In this document: positions 6,640-12,116 of the stretch, in pieces | How positions within the stretch are numbered: the stretch's first letter is position 1 | How the letters are laid out: every line of letters begins with the position of its first letter | Source of the DNA: an uncultured Oscillibacter sp. | GTDB taxonomy: Bacteria > Bacillota > Clostridia > Oscillospirales > Oscillospiraceae | DNA: 15,981 nt | Assembly: GCA_946494635.1 (NCBI GenBank) | Contig: CAMMCS010000024.1 | Coordinates: 1 to 15,981, forward strand | Direction of reading: 5' to 3' | Position numbers and translations under genes: made by a program | Notes under the pieces: generated by a model | Told to the model about the DNA's origin: nothing | The model's database searches: none | What the model saw: only the letters and a program-made list of their open reading frames with translations

Positions 6640-7301
6640 TTGCCCGCCTCCTTTCGCAGGCCGCGGGGCGTGACCTTCTTCTGAAGCAGGTCAATGACCG
6701 CCCCGAAGACAATGGCCAGCAGGGCCGCCGGAATGGCACCCAGCAGGATCAGGGTGTTGTTGTTGGAATTGGTGCCGCGATAGACGAAGTTTCCCAACCC
6801 GCCCAGACCGATCATGGATGCCAGCACCGCCCAGGATACGGTGTAGATGGTGGCCATCCGCAGCCCCGCGATGATGACGGGCATGGCCAGGGGGAGCTCC
6901 ACCCGCACCAGCGTCTGGAAGGGGGACATCCCGCAGCCGCGGGCGGCCTCGATGTACTGGCGGTCTACCTCCAGAATTCCGGTGTAGGTATTCTTCAGCA
7001 CCGGGAACATGGCATATACGCTGAGGGCCACAATCACCGTGGGATAGACGCCGCCCCACCAGATGAACAGCACGCCGATGAACACCAGGCCGGGGATGGT
7101 CTGGAAGATGGAGAGCACCGGGATGATGATGCCCGAGAGCCACCGGGGGACCCGGGAGAGCAGGATGCCCAGCACCAGGCCCACCGCAAAGCCGATGATC
7201 ACGGAGACCACCACGAACACCGTGTGTACGCCGATGGCCTTCAGGAGCTCCGCGCCGTAGTCTGAGAAAAGGGATCGGATGGTGTCAAAGAATCCGCTCA
7301 T
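6636..7301 (-). CDS. opuCB: OpuC-type osmolyte ABC transporter permease
   Basis: This 221-residue integral membrane protein is the normal length for OpuCB/OpuCD, with about five or six helices. It carries the EAA loop YIEAARGCGMSPFQTLVRVE followed by LPLAMPVIIAGLRM, which docks on the ATPase. It is the second permease half, pairing with the permease domain of the downstream fusion. Its ATG overlaps the ATPase stop codon (7298-7301) and its own stop overlaps the next start, so three genes are translationally coupled. It contributes to uptake of compatible solutes under osmotic stress. The symbol reflects family; orthology to OpuCB rather than OpuCD is not resolved. Confidence 0.9.
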   Translation of the reverse strand: MSGFFDTIRSLFSDYGAELLKAIGVHTVFVVVSVIIGFAVGLVLGILLSRVPRWLSGIIIPVLSIFQTIPGLVFIGVLFIWWGGVYPTVIVALSVYAMFPVLKNTYTGILEVDRQYIEAARGCGMSPFQTLVRVELPLAMPVIIAGLRMATIYTVSWAVLASMIGLGGLGNFVYRGTNSNNNTLILLGAIPAALLAIVFGAVIDLLQKKVTPRGLRKEAGK

Positions 7302-8407
7302 TTGGAATCACCCCACAGATTCTCCGCCACGCTGCGGGCCACACTGGTCTTGGTGACAATGCCGGCGATGGTGTCGTCCGCGTTCAGCACAACCACATAG
7401 TTGGCGCCGGAGTCCAGCAGGTAATCAAAGCTCTCCTTGGCCTCATCCCCCACCCGGACGGTCCGGGCGGTTTGACGGATCAGAGGCTCAATACTGGTGA
7501 GCTCCCGGCCCCAGTGCCGGATGTCACCGATGGAGATTGTGCCCAGGTACCGGTTCTGCTCGTCCGTCACCAGCAGGGTGTCTACGCTGCCCCGGGCCAT
7601 CCGCTCGGCGCACTCCAGCACGCCCCGGTCCTTGCGGACGCTGAAGACATTGGTGCGCATGAAGCTCTCCACCTTGGAGGGGGCGGTGTCCGGCGTGTGC
7701 TTGCCCATAAAGGTGCGGACCAGGTCGTTGGCGGGATGCTCCAGCATCTCCTCGGGAGAGGCCATCTGCACCACCTCGCCGGCGGCCATGAAAATGATGA
7801 TGTCCGCCAGCTTCAGGGCCTCACTCATGTCGTGGCTGACGAAGACGATGGTCTTGTTCAGCTTCTGCTGCAGGCTTTTCACCTCGTCCTGCAGGGCCTC
7901 CCGGGTCAGGGGATCCAGGGCGGAGAAGGGCTCATCCATCAGCACGATGGGCGGGGAGGCCGCCAGGGCCCGCAGCACGCCGATGCGCTGCTGCTGGCCG
8001 CCGGAGAGCTCGGAGGGATACTTGCCGGCATACTGCTCCATATGGACCAGCTGCAGCATCTCCTGAACGATCTCGTCGCACCGGGCCTTGTCGTACTTCA
8101 GCAGCCGGGGCACCACGCAGATGTTCTGGGCCACGGTCATATTGGGGAACAGGCCGATCTGCTGGATGACGTAGCCGATATGCCGCCGGAGCTCCACCTT
8201 ATCCTGGCTGTGGACGTCTTTGCCGTCGATGCGGATGGAACCGGAGTCCGGCTCCAGCAGGCGGTTGATCATCTTCATGGTGGTGGTTTTACCGCAGCCG
8301 GAGGGGCCGATGAGCACCACGAACTGCCCGTCGGGGATGGTGAAGTTCAGGTCCTTGAGAACGGGGGTTTTGCCGTAGCTCTTGGTCACATGTTCAAACT
8401 GGATCAT
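7298..8407 (-). CDS. opuCA: Osmolyte ABC transporter ATPase with C-terminal CBS pair
   Basis: The protein has 369 residues. The ATPase core shows Walker A GPSGCGKTT (34-42), a Q-loop near IQQIGLF (81-87), the signature LSGGQQQR (134-141), Walker B IVLMDEP (154-160) and the switch histidine in SHD (H192). Residues about 248-300 and 311-365 form two CBS motifs (MRTNVFSVRKDRGVLECAERM and VRVGDEAKESFDYLLDSGANYVVV). OpuCA of Listeria and Staphylococcus binds c-di-AMP through this CBS pair, which inhibits uptake when turgor is high; the same control is likely here but is inferred. The gene follows the regulator by ten bases with AGGAGTG upstream, so transporter and regulator are co-transcribed. The signature continues RIGVLRALAASP, with an unusual Leu where Ala is common. 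Confidence 0.93.
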   Translation of the reverse strand: MIQFEHVTKSYGKTPVLKDLNFTIPDGQFVVLIGPSGCGKTTTMKMINRLLEPDSGSIRIDGKDVHSQDKVELRRHIGYVIQQIGLFPNMTVAQNICVVPRLLKYDKARCDEIVQEMLQLVHMEQYAGKYPSELSGGQQQRIGVLRALAASPPIVLMDEPFSALDPLTREALQDEVKSLQQKLNKTIVFVSHDMSEALKLADIIIFMAAGEVVQMASPEEMLEHPANDLVRTFMGKHTPDTAPSKVESFMRTNVFSVRKDRGVLECAERMARGSVDTLLVTDEQNRYLGTISIGDIRHWGRELTSIEPLIRQTARTVRVGDEAKESFDYLLDSGANYVVVLNADDTIAGIVTKTSVARSVAENLWGDSK

Positions 8408-8417
8408 ATCGCTGCCT

Positions 8418-9047
8418 TCACTCCTTCGTTGTTACTAGCCGGTGAGCGGCCTCAGCGGCCCTGGGGCTGCCCACCAGGATGATGACGTCGCCGCCGAACA
8501 GCTCGGCGTAGGGGCCGGGGGAGAGGATCACCGTCTGCCCCCGCCGGATGGCCACGATGGTGCCGCCGGTGGCCTGCCAGAATTTCAGCTCCCCGATGCT
8601 TTTCCCGATGAGGGGGGAGCCTGTGGGGACGGGCACCTCGTAGTTGGGAAGAGGCTCTCCTGCGGCGGCAAAGGTCTCCTGTCCCTTGACCAGGGCGGAT
8701 ACGGTCTCTGCCATCCGGCGGTTGACCTCGGCGGATTCCGCCAGAAGATCCTTCAGCCGGCGGCGCAGGGTGTGGACCTCCGCGTCCTCGGCAAAGTTTT
8801 CGATGTACCGCCGGGCGCTGTCAGCGGAGAGAACCACGGCACCGCTCTGGGGCTTTACATCCACGACCTTCATATCCGCCAGCAGCCGCAGGGCCCGGCG
8901 GATGGTCTCCGGCGACACGCCGTATTCCGACGCCATCACCGAACGGCCGTAAATCCTGCTGCCCTCCGGCAGTTCTCCCCGGGCGATCCGGGTGGCCAGA
9001 TCCAGGGCGATCTGAAGATACTGGGAGGGAATCACTGCCTGTCTCAT
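8418..9047 (-). CDS. busR: BusR-like GntR/RCK_C transcriptional regulator
   Basis: The 209-residue protein has three parts. A GntR winged helix-turn-helix (about 5-73) includes YLQIALDLATRIARGELPEGS and a recognition region in SEYGVSPETIRRALRLL-like sequence. A charged coiled coil (about 77-122) is followed by a TrkA-C/RCK_C domain (about 133-209) with GSPLIGKSIGELKFWQATGGTI and GDVIILVG. This order matches BusR of streptococci and lactococci, which represses the glycine betaine transporter busAB and needs c-di-AMP bound to RCK_C for tight DNA binding. It is the first gene of the operon, with the transporter genes directly behind it. Its promoter is flanked by a bipartite inverted repeat, so autoregulation is likely. 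The ribosome site (AGGTGA) is weaker and farther from the ATG than its neighbours'. The assignment rests on architecture and context. Confidence 0.87.
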   Translation of the reverse strand: MRQAVIPSQYLQIALDLATRIARGELPEGSRIYGRSVMASEYGVSPETIRRALRLLADMKVVDVKPQSGAVVLSADSARRYIENFAEDAEVHTLRRRLKDLLAESAEVNRRMAETVSALVKGQETFAAAGEPLPNYEVPVPTGSPLIGKSIGELKFWQATGGTIVAIRRGQTVILSPGPYAELFGGDVIILVGSPRAAEAAHRLVTTKE

Positions 9048-9084
9048 GGTACAAGCTCACCTGCTTCCCTAGGAATATGTCCCT

Positions 9085-9113
9085 ATTATACACTGCCAAC
9101 TTTTAAATGTAAA
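9085..9113 (-). promoter_or_regulatory. Strong sigma-A promoter of the busR-opuC operon
   Basis: On the minus strand, TTTACA (9108-9113) and a perfect TATAAT (9085-9090) are separated by 17 bases. Predicted transcription starts near 9078, giving a leader of about 30 bases. This AT-rich island stands out from the GC-rich surroundings. Confidence 0.8.
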
Positions 9114-9126
9114 TAGATATGGCAGT
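9092..9126. promoter_or_regulatory. Bipartite inverted repeat, candidate BusR operator
   Basis: ACTGCCA (9092-9098) and TGGCAGT (9120-9126) are perfect inverted arms with a 21-base gap. One arm lies in the spacer of the busR promoter next to the -10 box, and the other lies just upstream of the -35 box, so a protein bridging them would cover the promoter. BusR is reported to read two half-sites held about 22 bases apart. The arm sequence itself is not one I can match to a known BusR site. Confidence 0.55.
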
Positions 9127-9179
9127 TAAAAAACAATTAATTTTTGCTTGAAATTGGAAAAAACGGAGGGAAAAGCGGC

Positions 9180-9194
9180 CAGCCTGTCAGGCTG
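9180..9194. repeat. Short perfect palindrome
   Basis: CAGCCTG-T-CAGGCTG is a seven-base inverted repeat around a single base, lying between the serC terminator and the busR promoter region. It may be an operator or chance. The rest of the gene-free stretch 9048-9291 holds the busR promoter, the bipartite repeat and the serC terminator. Confidence 0.3.
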
Positions 9195-9221
9195 CTGAAC
9201 CCGCATGGCCGCCCAAACGCG

Positions 9222-9256
9222 AAAAAGCCGGCCCGGCGCATCTTGCGCCGGGCCGG
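9222..9256 (-). terminator. Intrinsic terminator of serC
   Basis: A perfect 13-bp GC stem (9228-9240 with 9244-9256, three-base loop) is followed on the minus strand by G and then a TTTTT run (complement of 9222-9226). It lies 36 bases after the serC stop codon. Confidence 0.9.
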
Positions 9257-9291
9257 TAAACATCACGCGCTTGTCCTGCCCAAAAGGCCCC

Positions 9292-10380
9292 TCAGGCATG
9301 GTCCGCTTCGTATTTCGCCAGGAACTTTACCAGGGCGGCCACACCCTCTCTGGGCATGGCGTTGTAGATGGAGGCCCGCAGGCCCCCCACGCTCTTATGG
9401 CCCTTCAGGTTGTCGAAGCCCGCGGCCTTGGAGGCGGCAACCACGTCGGCGTCCTGCTCGCGGCTGGGGGTGACGAAGGGCACGTTCATCAGGGAGCGGT
9501 CCTCCCTGCGCACAGAGGCGGTAAAGAATTTGCTGGAATCCAGGAAATCATAGAGGATGGCGGCCTTCTCCCGGTTGCGCTGGTCCATGGCGGCCAGCCC
9601 GCCGTTTTTCAGCAGATACCGGAAGACCTTGCCGCAGCAGTAAATGGACCAGCAGTTGGGCGTGTTGTACAGGGAGTCGTTGTCCGCGTGGGTCTTGTAG
9701 CTCAGATAGGTGGGGACGAAGGCCGGCAGATCCTCCCGCAGCAGATCCTCCCGGATGATGACCACCGTCATGCCGGCAGGGCCCACGTTCTTCTGGACGC
9801 CCGCCCAAATCAGGCCGTATTTGGACACGTCGCAGGGGCGGGAGAGGAACATGGAGGACTGGTCGCTCACCAGGATCTTGCCCTTGGTGTCAGGCAGCTT
9901 AAAATAGGTGGTGCCGTTGATGGTCTCGTTCTCGCAGATGTAGACATAGTCCGCATCCGCGGGGATGTCCAGGTCCGAGCAGTCGGGGATATAGGTGAAG
10001 TTCTGATCCGCAGAGGAGGCGACGATCTTCACCTCGCCGTACTTCCGGGCCTCCTGGATGGCCTTCTTGGACCAGTTGCCGGTCTCCACATAGCAGGCCA
10101 CGCCGTTTTTCATCAGGTCCATGGGCACCATGGCGAACTGCACGGTGCCGCCGCCCTGGACGAACAGGACCTTGTAGTTGTCCGGAATGTTCATCAGGGT
10201 CCGGAGATCGGCCTCCGCCTCATCCCGGATCTGCTGGAAGACCTTGGAGCGGTGGCTCATCTCCATGACGCACATGCCGCTGCCCCGGTAATTCATCATC
10301 TCGGCGGCGATTTCCTCCAGGACCTCCTCCGGCATCATGGCAGGGCCGGCGGAGAAGTTATAGATACGCCCGTATTTCAT
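9292..10380 (-). CDS. serC: Phosphoserine aminotransferase
   Basis: The enzyme is a 362-residue class V PLP aminotransferase converting 3-phosphohydroxypyruvate and glutamate to phosphoserine and 2-oxoglutarate, the second step of serine synthesis. Visible hallmarks are the opening YNFSAGPAMMPEEVL, the phosphate-binding QGGGTVQFAM (75-84), SDQSSMFLSRP (172-182), and the Schiff-base lysine in AGVQKNVGPAG (K197). Length is normal for the family. I chose the ATG at 10380, not the upstream in-frame GTG/ATG codons, because GGAGGAAATG lies at a suitable distance and homologues start just before YNFSAGP. It has its own promoter and terminator and is monocistronic; serA and serB are not in the window. 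A GC-rich hairpin occupies its leader. Confidence 0.96.
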   Translation of the reverse strand: MKYGRIYNFSAGPAMMPEEVLEEIAAEMMNYRGSGMCVMEMSHRSKVFQQIRDEAEADLRTLMNIPDNYKVLFVQGGGTVQFAMVPMDLMKNGVACYVETGNWSKKAIQEARKYGEVKIVASSADQNFTYIPDCSDLDIPADADYVYICENETINGTTYFKLPDTKGKILVSDQSSMFLSRPCDVSKYGLIWAGVQKNVGPAGMTVVIIREDLLREDLPAFVPTYLSYKTHADNDSLYNTPNCWSIYCCGKVFRYLLKNGGLAAMDQRNREKAAILYDFLDSSKFFTASVRREDRSLMNVPFVTPSREQDADVVAASKAAGFDNLKGHKSVGGLRASIYNAMPREGVAALVKFLAKYEADHA

Positions 10381-10400
10381 CACGCATTTCCTCCAAACCA

Positions 10401-10435
10401 TCGGCCGGCCGCACGGGTATGCGGCCGCGGGCCGA
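10401..10435 (-). promoter_or_regulatory. GC-rich hairpin in the serC leader
   Basis: TCGGCC/GGCCGA (10401-10406 with 10430-10435) and GGCCGCA/TGCGGCC (10407-10413 with 10420-10426) form one long stem with a three-base bulge and a six-base loop. It lies between the predicted transcription start (about 10447) and the ribosome binding site. It lacks a T-tract, so it is not an obvious attenuator terminator and may affect mRNA stability or translation. Confidence 0.5.
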
Positions 10436-10453
10436 TCTTAATTTCCAACTTTC

Positions 10454-10481
10454 AGTATAGCACAGAATCCCAGAGAATCAA
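10454..10481 (-). promoter_or_regulatory. Promoter of serC
   Basis: On the minus strand, TTGATT (10476-10481) and TATACT (10454-10459) are separated by 16 bases, with four and five matches to consensus. Confidence 0.6.
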
Positions 10482-10544
10482 CAGAAAAAGCCATTCCGGA
10501 CGGGACAGGCAGGGATGTTCAGAGGAGAATCCCCCATCGGGCAG

Positions 10545-10573
10545 TTGCAAAATCCTGGCAGGTGCCTTATAAT
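10545..10573 (+). promoter_or_regulatory. Strong sigma-A promoter of the CLC transporter gene
   Basis: TTGCAA (10545-10550) and a perfect TATAAT (10568-10573) have a 17-base spacer. Transcription should start near 10580, leaving a leader of only about 40 bases that contains a small TTCCT/AGGAA hairpin (10585-10600). Confidence 0.8.
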
Positions 10574-10620
10574 TTTCTTAACGATTCCTTGACTCAGGAA
10601 GGGAACACGGAGGGAACACT

Positions 10621-11928
10621 GTGGGAGACAGAGAAGAGAAAGGGCGCACCCATGTGGGACTGTACGTCAGGGCCATGGCCAAGTGGCTGGCGGTGGCGAT
10701 GGTCACGGGGATTTTCTGCGGGGTGGTGGGGTCCCTGTTTCACATCGGCGTGGAGCGGGCCACGGAGCTGCGCGGGGGCCATCCGTGGCTGCTGTGGTGC
10801 CTGCCGGCGGCGGGGCTTTTGATCGTGGGGATCTACAAGCTCACCAAAACGGAGGGGCAGGGCACCAATGACATCATCGAGGCGGTACATCACGGAAAGC
10901 CGCTGACCATCTGGCTGCTGCCGGCCATTTTCCTGGGAACGGTTCTTACCCACCTGTGCGGCGGCAGCGCCGGACGGGAGGGGGCGGCCCTTCAGATGGG
11001 GGGCACCATCGGCCGCTGCACCGGGGGCCTTTTCCGCCTGGATGACCGGGATCTGCGCACCGCCACCATGGCAGGCATGGCGGCGTTTTTCGCGGCCCTG
11101 TTCGGAACGCCCCTCACTGCCACCGTCTTTGCCATGATGGTCATTAGTATCGGCGCGGTATACCATGCGGCGTTCATCCCCTGCCTGACTGCGTCCCTGA
11201 CCTCCTACTGGATTTCCCTGCAGCTGGGGGTGGCGCCCACACGCTTTGACGTGCCGGCGCCGGCGCTGGAGGAGATGATGCTGCTGCGGACGGCGGCGCT
11301 GGCGGTGGGCTGCGCCCTGGTGTCGGTTCTGCTGTGCCGGACGCTGCACTTTGCGGAGCATCAGATGAAAAAGCGGCTGCCCAACGCCTGGCTGCGGGCG
11401 GCCGCGGGCGGCTGCGCCGTCATCACCCTGACATACCTCTGCGGCACCCGGGACTATAACGGCGCCGGCATGGATATCATTGCCGCCGCGGTGGAGCAGG
11501 GCACCGCCCGGCCGGAGGCGTTTTTGCTGAAGATTCTCTTCACCGCCGTGACCCTCTCCGCCGGGTTCAAGGGCGGGGAGGTGGTGCCCTCCTTCTTCGT
11601 GGGGGCCACCTTCGGCTGCGTGGCGGGAGCCCTTCTGGGAATCCCGGCTGGCTTTGCCGCCGCGCTGGGGCTGGTGTCCGTGTTCTGCGGGGCCACCAAC
11701 TGCCCCCTGGCCTCGATCTTCCTGTCCATCGAGCTGTTCGGAGACGGGGGGCTGCTGTACTTTGCCCTCTCCTGCGGCATCAGCTATACCCTATCCGGCT
11801 ACAACGGACTTTACTCCAGCCAGACAATCCTATACTCCAAGCTGAAGGCCCAGTACATCAATGTCCGCACCAATGCGCACCACGCCGGCGAGCCGGTGGA
11901 TCCCTTCCGCCGGGGGCGGGAAGAGTGA
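10621..11928 (+). CDS. CLC-family anion channel or anion/proton antiporter
   Basis: This is a 435-residue integral membrane protein with about ten or more helices and no C-terminal CBS domains. CLC signatures are present but altered: GQGTN (79-83) where chloride-type CLCs have GSGIP, GREGA (118-122) in place of GREGP, and KGGEVVPSFFVGATFG (about 317-332) in place of GGxFxP. The gating glutamate (E120) is kept. Loss of the GSGIP serine and a KGGEV-type third motif are, as I recall, features of the fluoride-type CLC-F clade, so fluoride/proton exchange is possible; chloride or another anion cannot be excluded. The start is a GTG with GGAGG seven bases upstream; ATG at 10675 is a shorter alternative. 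It is divergent from serC and monocistronic, with a strong promoter and terminator. Confidence 0.88.
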   Translation: MGDREEKGRTHVGLYVRAMAKWLAVAMVTGIFCGVVGSLFHIGVERATELRGGHPWLLWCLPAAGLLIVGIYKLTKTEGQGTNDIIEAVHHGKPLTIWLLPAIFLGTVLTHLCGGSAGREGAALQMGGTIGRCTGGLFRLDDRDLRTATMAGMAAFFAALFGTPLTATVFAMMVISIGAVYHAAFIPCLTASLTSYWISLQLGVAPTRFDVPAPALEEMMLLRTAALAVGCALVSVLLCRTLHFAEHQMKKRLPNAWLRAAAGGCAVITLTYLCGTRDYNGAGMDIIAAAVEQGTARPEAFLLKILFTAVTLSAGFKGGEVVPSFFVGATFGCVAGALLGIPAGFAAALGLVSVFCGATNCPLASIFLSIELFGDGGLLYFALSCGISYTLSGYNGLYSSQTILYSKLKAQYINVRTNAHHAGEPVDPFRRGREE

Positions 11929-11958
11929 GCGAAAGGCGGACGCCAGGGGAGACGGAAA

Positions 11959-11993
11959 AGAGCCGGCCCGTGCACACTGCACGGGCCGGCTCT
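11959..11993. terminator. Bidirectional terminator between the CLC gene and csaB fusion
   Basis: A perfect 16-bp stem (11959-11974 with 11978-11993, loop CAC) ends in TCTCTCC on the plus strand and CTCTTTTCC on the minus strand. It lies 30 bases after the CLC stop and 123 bases after the opposing fusion gene. Confidence 0.8.
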
Positions 11994-12046
11994 CTCCGCT
12001 GCGGGGCGCGCGGCACAGAGGGCAGGCCGACAGCCGGGAGACGACG

Positions 12047-12078
12047 GCAGCCCGCCCGGGCCAGGCAGGGCGGGCTGC
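12047..12078. repeat. Second GC-rich hairpin in the convergent intergenic region
   Basis: GCAGCCCGCCC (12047-12057) pairs perfectly with 12068-12078 around a ten-base loop. No T-tract follows on either strand. A smaller CCCCT/AGGGG hairpin lies closer to the fusion gene at about 12092-12106. These may stabilise the 3' end of the fusion transcript. Confidence 0.5.
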
Positions 12079-12116
12079 TGCCACTTCGGCGCCCCTCCGG
12101 CAGGGGACGGATGACA

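Noticed and set aside
9205..10572. Plus-strand open frame of 455 codons opposite serC
   Set aside because: It is a shadow of serC; the serC frame has all the expected active-site residues.
10574..10620. Fluoride riboswitch upstream of the CLC gene
   Set aside because: The predicted leader is only about 40 bases and lacks the conserved GAUGG and pseudoknot segments of the fluoride riboswitch; it has only a small TTCCT/AGGAA hairpin.
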